IMG/VR virus record: IMGVR_UViG_3300031565_000029
Coordinates: 1-59,187 of that record
Direction: 5' to 3' (one strand)
DNA from: a virus
Length of the DNA: 59,187 nt
Shown: piece after piece, positions 12,869 to 20,486 of the stretch
Layout of the letters: the number at the start of each line of letters is the position of its first letter
How positions within the stretch are numbered: the stretch's first letter is position 1
Notes under the pieces: model-generated
What the model saw: only the letters and a program-made list of their open reading frames with translations
What the model was told of the DNA's origin: nothing
The model's database searches: none
Position numbers and translations under genes: made by a program

Positions 12869-13431
12869 TACTCTGGATCATAATAGTCGTCCTCATCATA
12901 TTTTTCCTTGTATGTTCTTTTTCTGCCCGTCGGTTCTCTAGGCCGGTCTTCTTCTGTATACCGTATTTCTGAACCCATAAAGTAAACACCATCGATATGT
13001 GGTTTAGCTTGTATTTCCATAAGAACCACCGTTCCTGTTTGGCGGTCCTTTTTGATGAAAATATAGGGTATTGTTTTTTGTATGATGTCCTTCTCAGCCA
13101 AGTTCGTTGTTTTTAATGTAACTGTATATAGTTCAGAAATGCCATCATCATAATTAATTATTGGTATTCCTAATTCGTTAAAATAACCCAAATAGGATTC
13201 TTGATTATAATACCTATATTTAATTATCCACTCAACGTCCACACATTCTTCCTCAAGACTCAACCAATAAAGACTTAACTTTGGTTCTACTACGAGAAAG
13301 GAGGTGGGAACCATCCACGTAAGATACATCTTTTCTTTGGTGGACTGAACGGGTAGACCACATACACTTCCTGATGCCGGAAGTGCTTTGTCTGGGTTAG
13401 TAGATGCCATATATAAAGAAGATTCTATCAC
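12859..13431 (-). CDS. Hypothetical protein (up to 190 aa)
   Basis: The furthest start is a GTG at 13,431 overlapping the preceding TGA inside a dyad element; an ATG at 13,410 gives the 17-nt spacing seen for many other dyads and may be the true start. The protein is mixed alpha/beta, ends in a basic stretch and then a very acidic tail (EKYDEDDYYDPEYDS). Function is unknown. Confidence 0.55.
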   Translation of the reverse strand: MIESSLYMASTNPDKALPASGSVCGLPVQSTKEKMYLTWMVPTSFLVVEPKLSLYWLSLEEECVDVEWIIKYRYYNQESYLGYFNELGIPIINYDDGISELYTVTLKTTNLAEKDIIQKTIPYIFIKKDRQTGTVVLMEIQAKPHIDGVYFMGSEIRYTEEDRPREPTGRKRTYKEKYDEDDYYDPEYDS

Positions 13432-13450
13432 TGTTCTGCACCAACTAATA
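13428..13450 (-). promoter_or_regulatory. 23-bp dyad element, copy 23
   Basis: The halves are TCACTGTT and AACTAATA. It includes the stop of the 13,428-13,655 gene and the GTG at 13,431. Confidence 0.6.
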
Positions 13451-13655
13451 TTTCTGGGTGTCTAACCTGATAGCATTCTTTACATAGTCCTCCGTAGAAT
13501 GAGAACTCTGGTGGAGCTATCTTCTTAAGACAGTCGTAGCAATCCATAGTTATTGGTTCTAGTGTTTTACTTCTATCTTGTAATGTGGATAACCAGAGAC
13601 AGAAAACATACCCTGTTATGAATCCGAACACTAGTAAAATAATTTCTATTCCCAT
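13428..13655 (-). CDS. Membrane-anchored zinc ribbon (75 aa)
   Basis: A membrane helix at about residues 3-22 (IEIILLVFGFITGYVFCLW) is followed by a zinc ribbon with C39/C42 and C58/C61. The ribbon should face the cytoplasm or the exterior depending on topology. The start ATG shares its first base with a dyad element. Function is unknown. Confidence 0.6.
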   Translation of the reverse strand: MGIEIILLVFGFITGYVFCLWLSTLQDRSKTLEPITMDCYDCLKKIAPPEFSFYGGLCKECYQVRHPEILVGAEQ

Positions 13656-13677
13656 CTTTGTTTAACCTCAAGTATCA
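13655..13677 (-). promoter_or_regulatory. 23-bp dyad element, copy 24
   Basis: The halves are TCTTTGTT and AAGTATCA. The element ends on the A of the ATG at 13,655. Confidence 0.6.
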
Positions 13678-13835
13678 TAATCGTACATTAACTCGAATTG
13701 GGGGCAATGTCCATAAACGAAATCATATATGGCTTCAAACGGAGGTTCCCACCAAGGATAAGTCTTTTTCACCGTACTCTCAAACTCTCGTATTATGAAG
13801 CACACATGTCGTTTTTTACATTTAAAACAAGTCAT
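13668..13835 (-). CDS. Small Cys-containing protein (55 aa)
   Basis: The ATG at 13,835 follows AAGGAGAGATGAAAAA. C3, C6, C12 and C44 suggest a metal site, with a Trp/Pro-rich centre (YPWWEPPFEAIYDF). A longer upstream reading overlaps the neighbouring gene in another frame. Function is unknown. Confidence 0.55.
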   Translation of the reverse strand: MTCFKCKKRHVCFIIREFESTVKKTYPWWEPPFEAIYDFVYGHCPQFELMYDYDT

Positions 13836-13839
13836 TTTT

Positions 13840-13995
13840 TCATCTCTCCTTATGATCGAATAAGGGGTATTGCCAGAACCCGTTATCGTCAAGCTCCCCG
13901 TACCCACAGGTTAGGCCGCCGCCTATGTTATGTGAATAACAGGGTTTGAAGCCAAGCCGTTTAAGGATTCTCGCTACCCAGTTTCTCCAAGTCAT
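13840..13995 (-). CDS. Small hypothetical protein (51 aa)
   Basis: The ATG at 13,995 overlaps the upstream stop as ATGA. The product begins MTWRNWVARILKRLGF, a basic amphipathic helix, followed by a Gly-rich segment with two cysteines and an aromatic C-terminus. Function is unknown. Confidence 0.5.
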   Translation of the reverse strand: MTWRNWVARILKRLGFKPCYSHNIGGGLTCGYGELDDNGFWQYPLFDHKER

Positions 13996-14162
13996 TTTTC
14001 AAGCGTCTCCAATATATCATCTATCAAGTTATTCCAGTCCCAATGATCACACTCGTTCTGGTAATATTCAAGGGTTTTTCTAATCTCGTCAAGCTGGTTC
14101 TGGGCGAAGTCAAGTTCTCGTGCCTTATCTTCACAGGCCGTGCAGTTATCCATGTAACTCAT
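13992..14162 (-). CDS. Small helical protein with a CxxC (56 aa)
   Basis: The ATG at 14,162 follows AAAGGTGATAAAA, where the GGTGA is also the right half of a dyad element. C7 and C10 precede a long helix (ARELDFAQNQLDEIRKTLEYY) and a third cysteine at 38. Function is unknown. Confidence 0.55.
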   Translation of the reverse strand: MSYMDNCTACEDKARELDFAQNQLDEIRKTLEYYQNECDHWDWNNLIDDILETLEK

Positions 14163-14167
14163 TTTTA

Positions 14168-14190
14168 TCACCTTTCAATGTCAACTATCA
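14168..14190 (-). promoter_or_regulatory. 23-bp dyad element, copy 25
   Basis: The halves are TCACCTTT and AACTATCA. It ends 5 nt before the start at 14,162 and supplies its ribosome binding site. Confidence 0.65.
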
Positions 14191-14422
14191 TAGAATCTAA
14201 ATATAGTTTCATATCATCTACGAGATACTGGTTTCTGTATTCTGGGTTGTCTTCCATAAACCTGAGAAGCACATTCATGACGTGCAATTGGTTCATGCGT
14301 GTCTCCATTAAGTCCAAGGTTTTAAGCGCACTTCTCCCACCCATGGCCGTTCCTACCTTCTTTGCCGCTTTTCTAAGTTCCTTTAACTCATCTTTCGGTA
14401 TACCTAAAGTTGATCTTGTCAT
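14168..14422 (-). CDS. Helical hypothetical protein (84 aa)
   Basis: The chain is almost wholly helical with basic N-terminal residues (KDELKELRKAAKKVG), so a small DNA-binding or oligomeric protein is possible. The ATG lies within a dyad element (AACAATGA). Function is unknown. Confidence 0.55.
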   Translation of the reverse strand: MTRSTLGIPKDELKELRKAAKKVGTAMGGRSALKTLDLMETRMNQLHVMNVLLRFMEDNPEYRNQYLVDDMKLYLDSMIVDIER

Positions 14423-14441
14423 TGTTTATCCACAACAAAGA
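14419..14441 (-). promoter_or_regulatory. 23-bp dyad element, copy 26
   Basis: The halves are TCATTGTT and AACAAAGA. It contains the ATG at 14,420-14,422 and the end of the previous gene. Confidence 0.65.
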
Positions 14442-14604
14442 TTTTTTTGATTCCGATCTTTGAACCCTTAATTAGGATTCTTTCATAATCGGATTCCCCT
14501 ATCTCTTTAAGATAGGAATCCACCTCCTCGATGGTGCTAAATTCTTCAAGGTGATAGAACCCATCTTCGTTCAAGTCTATTAACATATAATATTTTTCAT
14601 CCAT
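14419..14604 (-). CDS. Small hypothetical protein, first gene of an early operon (61 aa)
   Basis: The product has a compact beta-alpha-beta-like pattern (YYMLIDLNEDGFYHL, then SYLKEIGESDYERILI). It is the first gene after the 14.6 kb promoter, so it should be among the earliest expressed. The ATG at 14,604 lies about 8 nt after the predicted transcript start. Function is unknown. Confidence 0.6.
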   Translation of the reverse strand: MDEKYYMLIDLNEDGFYHLEEFSTIEEVDSYLKEIGESDYERILIKGSKIGIKKIFVVDKQ

Positions 14605-14633
14605 TTTTCTTCACATAACCATATATTTAACAA

Positions 14634-14650
14634 GTATTTAAGGTTTACGA
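14634..14650 (-). promoter_or_regulatory. Main leftward early promoter
   Basis: The minus strand reads CGTAAACCTTAAATAC, nearly the same as the 2.5 kb promoter. The centre is about 34 nt before the ATG at 14,604. A second AT-rich block (TTAAATATATGG) follows downstream. Confidence 0.6.
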
Positions 14651-14722
14651 ATCACAGATAATGGGGAAAAGTATGACTAGCCTCAACCCAAGTGACGGCC
14701 AACGTCCCAAAGATGTAGAACA

Positions 14723-14938
14723 CTATGATATCCGTTTCCTACGTCCCCCCCTAGCCTCAGCTAAAACCCTAACCCTCATAAACGCCTGGGCAATAGACAC
14801 GGTCCCCCCCAAGAAAAGCCCCACGATGTCACCCCAATAATAATAGGTATCCGGCCACCTAAGCAGGTATCCACAATACTCCATGCCAAGCGAAACCTGT
14901 ATTGCCCCAACCACAACCAGCAACCCCGTCAACATCAT
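14723..14938 (-). CDS. Small membrane protein (71 aa)
   Basis: The frame encodes two hydrophobic segments (MMLTGLLVVVGAIQVSLG and a second around DIVGLFLGGTVSIAQAF) and a strongly basic tail (EARGGRRKRIS). A TATA box (CTTTTATAC, 14,968-14,976) about 34 nt upstream supports transcription on this strand. The plus strand has a competing 59-codon frame from 14,661, so the call is tentative. A holin-like role is possible. Confidence 0.4.
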   Translation of the reverse strand: MMLTGLLVVVGAIQVSLGMEYCGYLLRWPDTYYYWGDIVGLFLGGTVSIAQAFMRVRVLAEARGGRRKRIS

Positions 14939-14967
14939 TTCAACCAAACAAACCATACGCAAACAAG

Positions 14968-14982
14968 TATAAAAGACTTATG
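14968..14982 (-). promoter_or_regulatory. Possible promoter of the 14,723-14,938 gene
   Basis: The minus strand reads AAGTCTTTTATACTT. The predicted transcript start is near 14,946, just before the ATG at 14,938. Confidence 0.35.
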
Positions 14983-15044
14983 GAACCAACCAAATACCCA
15001 CCCAACACTACCAATATACTCATAACATACCACCAATACACAAC

Positions 15045-15062
15045 CAATAAAGTTATAAGATA
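15045..15062 (+). promoter_or_regulatory. Rightward promoter of the packaging/structural block
   Basis: CAATAAAGTTATAAGATA is the third copy of the promoter sequence found in the 8.7-8.8 kb inverted repeat. The predicted transcript start is near 15,083, giving a leader of about 60 nt before the gene at 15,142. The leader can pair CCCGC (near 15,092) with GCGGG (near 15,125). Confidence 0.65.
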
Positions 15063-15141
15063 GTATCCCAACCCTATGTACAGGGAATATACACTCCCGC
15101 CTCCCTTAGACATATCTATTAAGCGCGGGATAGGTGATAAC

Positions 15142-15441
15142 ATGGACTTAACATGGGTAATTATAAAGACACTCTTCTACGCTTTCCTCTGGGCCGTCTT
15201 TGGGTATCTCTCAAGACAAACAGATGAAGGATTCCAACCAGAAAAACTATTATCTACACTACTCGCGGCCACCATCGTGGCCCTCCTCAACGTATTCTGG
15301 GGAATAGACCCAGAAATAGGAGAAAACGCATATCTGGTTTTCATCGTGAAACCGGGATTAATCGGGGTAATAGATAAACTGATAAAAGTTATCTGGAGAA
15401 GAACTGGTCTAAAGACGTGGTGGGAAAACCTAGATCGGTGA
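15142..15441 (+). CDS. Membrane protein, first gene of the structural block (99 aa)
   Basis: The ATG at 15,142 has a GGTGATAAC ribosome binding site; an in-frame ATG at 15,076 lies before the predicted transcript start. Hydrophobic segments are at about residues 5-22 (WVIIKTLFYAFLWAVFGY) and 37-53 (LSTLLAATIVALLNVFW), with a third weaker one near 68-82. The C-terminus is basic and Trp-rich. A holin or membrane-anchoring role is possible. Confidence 0.6.
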   Translation: MDLTWVIIKTLFYAFLWAVFGYLSRQTDEGFQPEKLLSTLLAATIVALLNVFWGIDPEIGENAYLVFIVKPGLIGVIDKLIKVIWRRTGLKTWWENLDR

Positions 15442-15707
15442 AGCATCTGACGCGTAAAACCCGCAGAGGACATCGCAGCGGAGAAGCAGAGCAACGCCGA
15501 TACGTCAACAGACTCATCAGCAAAGCCGCTTACCGAGACCTCAAAAAAGCGGAGAGCATCAACGTCCTCACGCCAGACCAGATAAACCAGCAACTGCACG
15601 AACAATACGAGAACGTAATCATATATGAGCACCTTCAACTAGAACGCGGACTTGTCCTCAGTGATCCTCGTGGCGAGGGAGAGCTTCAACGCCACATAGA
15701 AGAATAA
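15438..15707 (+). CDS. Basic hypothetical protein before terminase (89 aa)
   Basis: The GTG at 15,438 overlaps the upstream stop as GTGA; a GTG at 15,417 is an alternative. The N-terminus is very basic (VKHLTRKTRRGHRSGEAEQRR) and the rest is helical and acidic. DNA binding is plausible. It may assist packaging, given its place before the terminase genes. Confidence 0.55.
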   Translation: MKHLTRKTRRGHRSGEAEQRRYVNRLISKAAYRDLKKAESINVLTPDQINQQLHEQYENVIIYEHLQLERGLVLSDPRGEGELQRHIEE

Positions 15708-16073
15708 GTGACACAAATGTCACAAAGTAAAACCATTCGACTCACCAAAGAGAAGAGAAAACAATACATCAAAGACAACATTGCACAGTACACTCAGGAC
15801 GAGATAGCGGAGGCGTGTGGTGTTATTCGTGAAACCATTAGCCGCGACATTCGGGAGATGCGGGAGTCTGGTGACTGGTTTGAATGGATCGAGACTGAGC
15901 TACTTCGGTTACATAAGTCTCATGACATTGATGATAACACCAAGTATAAAGAGATGAGCAAACTCTACGCGAAGGGTATAACCACTAAAGCCGAGGTATA
16001 TACTGAGGGAACTCAGACAATAAAAGTAGTGTTCGACAGAGACATGAAGGATGAGTCTCAAGATAGCGTATAG
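15708..16073 (+). CDS. terS: Terminase small subunit-like HTH protein (121 aa)
   Basis: It starts with GTG directly after the upstream stop. Residues about 22-55 form a helix-turn-helix (TQDEIAEACGVIRETISRDIREM), and the C-terminal part includes a helical oligomerisation-like region and a final beta stretch (TQTIKVVFDRD). Position before the large terminase and size fit the small subunit that recognises the packaging site. Sequence alone cannot exclude a regulator. Confidence 0.65.
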   Translation: MTQMSQSKTIRLTKEKRKQYIKDNIAQYTQDEIAEACGVIRETISRDIREMRESGDWFEWIETELLRLHKSHDIDDNTKYKEMSKLYAKGITTKAEVYTEGTQTIKVVFDRDMKDESQDSV

Positions 16074-17301
16074 TCCACATGAGACGCAGAAACCGTTTCA
16101 CCGTGAACGCCACCAATACAAGTATCGACTCCTCTGCGGCGGAACCGGCTCAGGTAAAACGTTTGCGGGCGTCGTGGAAGACCTCTACTGGTGCCTAACC
16201 TATCCGGGAATAGTTGGCTACGTCTTCGAGCCGTCATACCCGATGGTTCGCCGAATTCTATTACCCACCCTTGAGAGGCTCCTCGGCTTCCCTATGGAGT
16301 CAAACCCCACCGTCGCCAACTACAATAGAGGCGACATGAAACTCACATTCAAAAACGGCAGCACACTATGGATGGGAAGCCTCGACGACCCAGAACGAGC
16401 CGAGGGACCGAACATAGACTTCATCCACGTCGACGAGGCGCGGCTCATCAAGAAGTTCGAGTTAGCGTGGCGCGTTATTCAGCGCCGTCTCCGTGGAAGC
16501 GGAGGCGAGCACCCCATCGGGGCCTGGGTGACAACCACACCAGATGCACCTGGCAGCCCCCTATTCAACTTCTTCGAGCACCCCCAGAAACATGACCCCC
16601 AATCCAACCTATATAGGATGCGTCTCGACGATAACGTTCACCTGAAACCCGACTACATTGCGGCGGTGAAACGCGCCCACACCGGCGGCCTATATAAACG
16701 TTTCGTCGAGGGCTTGTTCGCGGATGTCGGCGCGGGGAGCTTCGACTTCGACTATACCATCCACGTACAGGGCTTTGAACAATACTATGACCCGGACGCA
16801 ATAAGGAAACTCGTATATGGTGTCGACTTTGGGTGGACAAACCCCAGCGCCGTCATAGCCATAGCTATGGATGGTGACGACCGGGCGTTCGCAATAGAAG
16901 AAGTTTATGATTCTCAACTAAGTGAAGATGATCTAATAACTGAGTGTGACCTCATGAAAGAAAAGCATGGGGAAGGAACTTTCTGGTGCGACTCTTCTGA
17001 GCCACGTACAATCACCGCATTACGCCGGGCACACCTAGACGCCAAGCCTAACAAGTCCAAACGAGATGACGGCATAAGGGAAATAGGCGGCAGACTCAAG
17101 GACGCGGGAGATGGAAAACACCGACTCTACGTTTCCCCCGAATGTGTGAACCTCATCGAGGAACTTCAGATATACGACGCAGAGAAGAAGGAACACGACC
17201 ACGCAACCGACGGACTTCGATACGGGTTGATGGGGGCTAAGGATCGTCCGGGGCGAATAGAGGGCACCACAGTTTACCGTAAACGGGAGATAGTGATATG
17301 A
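16051..17301 (+). CDS. terL: Terminase large subunit (416 aa)
   Basis: The ATPase domain has Walker A GGTGSGKT at 30-37 and Walker B IDFIHVDE at 122-129. The nuclease domain has acidic residues at D259 (VDFGWTN), D314 (WCDSSEP) and D387 (ATDGLRYG). It is the packaging motor that cuts and translocates DNA into the prohead. Length is typical. Its start overlaps terS by 23 nt, which suggests coupled translation. Confidence 0.93.
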   Translation: MSLKIAYSPHETQKPFHRERHQYKYRLLCGGTGSGKTFAGVVEDLYWCLTYPGIVGYVFEPSYPMVRRILLPTLERLLGFPMESNPTVANYNRGDMKLTFKNGSTLWMGSLDDPERAEGPNIDFIHVDEARLIKKFELAWRVIQRRLRGSGGEHPIGAWVTTTPDAPGSPLFNFFEHPQKHDPQSNLYRMRLDDNVHLKPDYIAAVKRAHTGGLYKRFVEGLFADVGAGSFDFDYTIHVQGFEQYYDPDAIRKLVYGVDFGWTNPSAVIAIAMDGDDRAFAIEEVYDSQLSEDDLITECDLMKEKHGEGTFWCDSSEPRTITALRRAHLDAKPNKSKRDDGIREIGGRLKDAGDGKHRLYVSPECVNLIEELQIYDAEKKEHDHATDGLRYGLMGAKDRPGRIEGTTVYRKREIVI

Positions 17302-17477
17302 GCTTCAACTTCATAGTTTGCCCCAAATGTAAAGAGGTTATTTACCTCATACGTATAGGGCCAGCGGGCTTGAATGAGGGGCGGCCCGATAGCAAGATCA
17401 TATTATGTGAAGCCTGCACATATGTGTTCCGCACTAATGGTAATACGTGGCGAGAGGAACACGGATTTCTAGAGTGA
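17298..17477 (+). CDS. Small zinc-ribbon protein (59 aa)
   Basis: The ATG overlaps the terminase stop (ATGA). CPKC at 8-11 and CEAC at 37-40 form a zinc ribbon. It lies between terminase and portal genes, where small accessory proteins are common. Function is unknown. Confidence 0.6.
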   Translation: MSFNFIVCPKCKEVIYLIRIGPAGLNEGRPDSKIILCEACTYVFRTNGNTWREEHGFLE

Positions 17478-17482
17478 ATAAC

Positions 17483-17701
17483 ATGTTTGAACAAATACGG
17501 AAAGCATTACACCTCCCCAAAAACGAGTTAGGGAAACAGACCATCAACCGGAACGTCAACGACATCACCATAAGTGTCTCCGAGGGGCTTAGCGAGACAA
17601 GGCAGATAACGGTGACTAACTGGAACCAAGAACTAGCGTTCGACCTATTCAAACGGGTAAGAGACGAGTTGAGGGAGAACCCCCGTGAATCAACGCTGTA
17701 G
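17483..17701 (+). CDS. Hypothetical protein (72 aa)
   Basis: The ATG at 17,483 lies 5 nt after the preceding stop. The product has a helical N-terminus (MFEQIRKALHL), beta-like centre and basic helical C-terminus. No family was recognised. Confidence 0.5.
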   Translation: MFEQIRKALHLPKNELGKQTINRNVNDITISVSEGLSETRQITVTNWNQELAFDLFKRVRDELRENPRESTL

Positions 17702-17861
17702 CCGGTGCGGGTCAGCTATCCCGTTCGAGGCGTGTCCTACTTGTCCCCCCATGATATATATATGTCTCGTATGTGGAACAGAGAACCTCGTAGAGCCATC
17801 ACCTCTAGATCAAGTAGAAGAAGTGATAAAACGGTTTAAGGAGAGACAAGTTGACCGATAA
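17685..17861 (+). CDS. Zinc-finger protein with three CxxC pairs (58 aa)
   Basis: A GTG at 17,685 opens a frame with C5/C8, C17/C20 and C27/C30 in the first 30 residues, then an acidic-to-basic helix. It overlaps both the upstream gene (17 nt) and the portal start (11 nt). Function is unknown. Confidence 0.55.
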   Translation: MNQRCSRCGSAIPFEACPTCPPMIYICLVCGTENLVEPSPLDQVEEVIKRFKERQVDR

Positions 17862-19200
17862 CAGAGTATTCAAAGCAATCGAAGCCATAAGCACACGCAT
17901 CGCAGGGCCACGGACTCCGCTTCCACATGAAACCCCATCCATCCGCGAATCTCATCCCGTGAGTGGTGTTCGAGTTCCTAGCTACTATATGAAGGAACGA
18001 CACAGTTTCAGGGAAGCCACAAGTCAAGGGACAACCACCAAAGTCAAGGGGCTCAGCGGTTTCTACACATGGTATGAGACAGACGGCGTAGTATTCGCAT
18101 CCATAAACGGATTAGCCGAGGCGGCAGTAGGTCAAGGATACCACACCACCATAGAGGAAGAGGAGCCAGAGAAAGCTAAGGAGCTTGTCGACGAATTCGG
18201 CAAAGAGATGAATCTCGACACGTTCCTACCCAACGTCTGCAAGAACATGCTGATAGCGGGGTTCGTCTGCGTCGACACAAGGATAAACAAGTTCCCAAGC
18301 AAGTGTGCCCTCAAGATCATTCACCCGAAGACGATTAAAGAGATAGTGATGAACGATGACGGCTCCGTCAACAAGATCATACAGAAAAACCCGGAAGCCG
18401 GAAAGAGCGACATCACAATAAAAGGAGAATACATAACCTTATTCATCCACAACCAGATAGCCAACGACCCTACCGGCACAAGCATAATCAAACCCGTTGA
18501 AACACTGCTCACCACCAAACACGTCGCAATAACCAACATCTCCAAAATCATAGAGAAACGCATGTTCCCCGACATCATCTGGAAAACCACCCGCGACCCC
18601 GCAGGACTCAAAGAACTGCTCGGGCAGAAAGAGGTGGACGAAGACCTCGTACTCGGCTGGTTGGAAGAAGGTGAACTCGCAAACGTGGCCCAGATCGTTG
18701 AGATACAGGGCAACACACGATATGAGGGCTACATCGACCACATAGATAGACTCATCTACAAGGGACTCTACTCACCGGACCTCTACTATTGGAAGGACGC
18801 GACCCTGGCCAGCGCCAAAGAGCTTACAACCATCGTGGACCGCAACATCAACAGCATCCAGCGAAACGTGGAACGCGGCGTAGAAGCCGGTTTCTTCAGA
18901 CGCCTCATGAAAGCCAACAACCTGGACGCAGAGCCTAAGATGGTGTGGGGACGGGAAACTACTGGGGCGGAAGACCTACAGATGGAGAACATCGTAAGCA
19001 CCGCCATCACGGTGGGTCTTATCGGCCCTAAACAATTAGCTCGGCTGCTTCAGTTGATGGGGCTCGACCTCGGTGAACTAGGGTACGAATCACCCGAAGC
19101 CGAGCCGGAGGAAGAACCTGAGCCAGAACCAGAGGAAGAGGAACCTGAAGAGGAGCCGGTAGAGGACGAAGAGGAAGAGCGGCTGATGGAAGATGTCTAA
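17851..19200 (+). CDS. Portal protein (449 aa)
   Basis: It starts with TTG after GGAGAG. It has the length and layout of HK97/SPP1-type portals: an N-terminal wing, a central region with FLPNVCKNMLIAGFVCVDT and LKIIHPKTIKEIV, and a long helix-rich C-terminal part. The C-terminus is an unusual Pro/Glu-rich acidic tail of about 40 residues (PEEEPEPEPEEEEP). It forms the DNA entry ring and contacts the terminase. The assignment rests on position after terminase and general pattern. Confidence 0.8.
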   Translation: MTDNRVFKAIEAISTRIAGPRTPLPHETPSIRESHPVSGVRVPSYYMKERHSFREATSQGTTTKVKGLSGFYTWYETDGVVFASINGLAEAAVGQGYHTTIEEEEPEKAKELVDEFGKEMNLDTFLPNVCKNMLIAGFVCVDTRINKFPSKCALKIIHPKTIKEIVMNDDGSVNKIIQKNPEAGKSDITIKGEYITLFIHNQIANDPTGTSIIKPVETLLTTKHVAITNISKIIEKRMFPDIIWKTTRDPAGLKELLGQKEVDEDLVLGWLEEGELANVAQIVEIQGNTRYEGYIDHIDRLIYKGLYSPDLYYWKDATLASAKELTTIVDRNINSIQRNVERGVEAGFFRRLMKANNLDAEPKMVWGRETTGAEDLQMENIVSTAITVGLIGPKQLARLLQLMGLDLGELGYESPEAEPEEEPEPEPEEEEPEEEPVEDEEEERLMEDV

Positions 19201-19558
19201 ATACGTTGGCATCTACGTCGACGAAGCATTGAAGACGCCGCTACTAACCACCGTCAAGGACGGTAAAGAAGTACCATACCTAAGATTTGGGAACCTAGAT
19301 GTAGAGCAAGAGAAGACGTATGTCCTCTACCTAGAAAACCAGAGCACCGGAACCATAGAGAACCTGGAGATCACGGCTCAACCCATAGACCGCCGAGACG
19401 TAACGCTAATCATCAGAAACGGCAGAGCACTCAACCCCCTAGGCATGGCGAAAGTGCATAAGTTCTATGTGTCGTGGCGGTGGGGCGACAACGTCAAAGC
19501 TGGGCCACTTGAGGCGATCATAGACATTAAAGGCGTGGTGGCGAACGAGTTAGTATGA
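19193..19558 (+). CDS. Beta-rich virion protein, unknown (121 aa)
   Basis: The pattern YVLYLENQSTGTIENLEITAQP resembles an Ig-like or beta-sandwich domain of the kind used in capsid or tail decoration. It starts inside the end of the portal gene. No family was recognised. Confidence 0.5.
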   Translation: MSKYVGIYVDEALKTPLLTTVKDGKEVPYLRFGNLDVEQEKTYVLYLENQSTGTIENLEITAQPIDRRDVTLIIRNGRALNPLGMAKVHKFYVSWRWGDNVKAGPLEAIIDIKGVVANELV

Positions 19559-19749
19559 CCCCAATCTATAAGTGGGTTCCCGGCGGACGGAAGATCACGC
19601 CGGAGGACTGGAACGTTCTAGTAGGTGTCTTAGAGTTAGAGACACCGAAAACTGTTCCCGAGGATGGAACCTATAAAGTTACAAACCTATATGTTGTAGT
19701 AGAGAACGGTAATCCTAAACTTAAGATAGAGTATGATGATGGAGAATAA
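19555..19749 (+). CDS. Small hypothetical protein (64 aa)
   Basis: It overlaps the previous stop as ATGA. It ends with a beta pair and acidic tail (VVVENGNPKLKIEYDDGE) that is echoed at the end of the next protein (GKLKIQYEDVAE), so the two may share a small C-terminal unit. Function is unknown. Confidence 0.5.
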   Translation: MTPIYKWVPGGRKITPEDWNVLVGVLELETPKTVPEDGTYKVTNLYVVVENGNPKLKIEYDDGE

Positions 19750-19765
19750 AGGGACGTGAAAAGAA

Positions 19766-20131
19766 TTGGTTAAACAAAGTTTTGTGCTTGACCCAAACGC
19801 GGCGAGCTATACGGATGACGAGATCGTGGGTAAAGTTAACGCCGCCACCGCAACAATAACCCGAGTCGGCTTCACCGATCTAGATAAGATCAGTGAAGGC
19901 TCAACCAACAAAACATACACGGACACCGAGAAAACAAAGCTCAGCGGAGTAGAGGAAAACGCAACCATAGACCAAACAGGTGTAGAGGTGCGTGACCTCA
20001 TCATAGCGTTAAGCGACACTGAACGTGGAATAGTGGTAACTGACCCCACAACAGGCGAATACAAGGTCATAAGCATCGAACGTGACGCAACGGGAAAACT
20101 GAAGATACAGTATGAAGACGTAGCTGAATAA
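19766..20131 (+). CDS. Fibre-like protein (121 aa)
   Basis: It starts with TTG. The segment YTDTEKTKLSGVEENATIDQ matches the short repeat typical of phage tail-fibre and collar-fibre proteins. It is followed by a compact C-terminal beta region. Its place between portal and minor head genes suggests a head- or neck-attached fibre rather than a tail fibre. Confidence 0.6.
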   Translation: MVKQSFVLDPNAASYTDDEIVGKVNAATATITRVGFTDLDKISEGSTNKTYTDTEKTKLSGVEENATIDQTGVEVRDLIIALSDTERGIVVTDPTTGEYKVISIERDATGKLKIQYEDVAE

Positions 20132-20133
20132 CG

Positions 20134-20478
20134 GTGACTAAACAGAGTGTTGAAGTCGCCCACCCAGAACTCGTAGGCGGAGACAGCACAACACTTCACA
20201 CCCATCCAGGGGGAGGTGGAGGCGGCCTAGTCGATAAATCTGGGATCGTTACAAGCAATGGATCAGGCGAAGCCACCGTATCTTTCAACACTAGTTACGG
20301 AAGCACAGGTTATTTCATACAGTTAACTGCCGGTGAAAGCATAGATGCCACCATGTGTAACGTGAAGACTGGGACAAAAACGGTTTCCGGGTTCACGCTT
20401 GTAACGATGGATGATGGAGGTAAAGCCGAGCCCAGTATCAGTGTTTATTGGTGTACTGGATTATATAGTAACCCATAG
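20134..20478 (+). CDS. Fibre or receptor-binding-like protein (114 aa)
   Basis: It starts with GTG. The N-terminal HPELVGGDSTTLHTHPGG motif with a glycine run is characteristic of short fibre and adhesin tips that bind metal through HxH motifs. A beta-rich C-terminal domain follows. Likely role: surface fibre or receptor contact. Confidence 0.55.
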   Translation: MTKQSVEVAHPELVGGDSTTLHTHPGGGGGGLVDKSGIVTSNGSGEATVSFNTSYGSTGYFIQLTAGESIDATMCNVKTGTKTVSGFTLVTMDDGGKAEPSISVYWCTGLYSNP

Positions 20479-20486
20479 GTGAAGCC

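Noticed and set aside
14661-14840. Plus-strand 59-codon frame beginning MGKSMTSLNPSDG
   Set aside because: It has no ribosome binding site or promoter and its composition is unlike neighbouring proteins. The minus-strand membrane protein over the same bases has a TATA box and a coherent hydrophobic pattern.
14940-15113. Minus-strand hydrophobic frame next to the 14,723-14,938 gene
   Set aside because: It runs through the rightward promoter and leader of the structural block and has no clear promoter or ribosome binding site, so it may be a shadow of AT-rich control DNA.
15076-15141. N-terminal extension of the 15,142 gene from the ATG at 15,076
   Set aside because: The TATA box predicts transcription starting near 15,083, after that ATG, and the ATG at 15,142 has a good ribosome binding site.
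16368-16595. Plus-strand Arg/Pro-rich frame within the large terminase gene
   Set aside because: The terminase motifs require the other frame throughout; this is a GC-driven shadow.
19766-20478. Main tail fibre genes
   Set aside because: Fibre motifs are present, but the proteins are short and lie among head genes; the large spike and tip proteins at 52.5-58.1 kb are the better candidates for the tail fibres.
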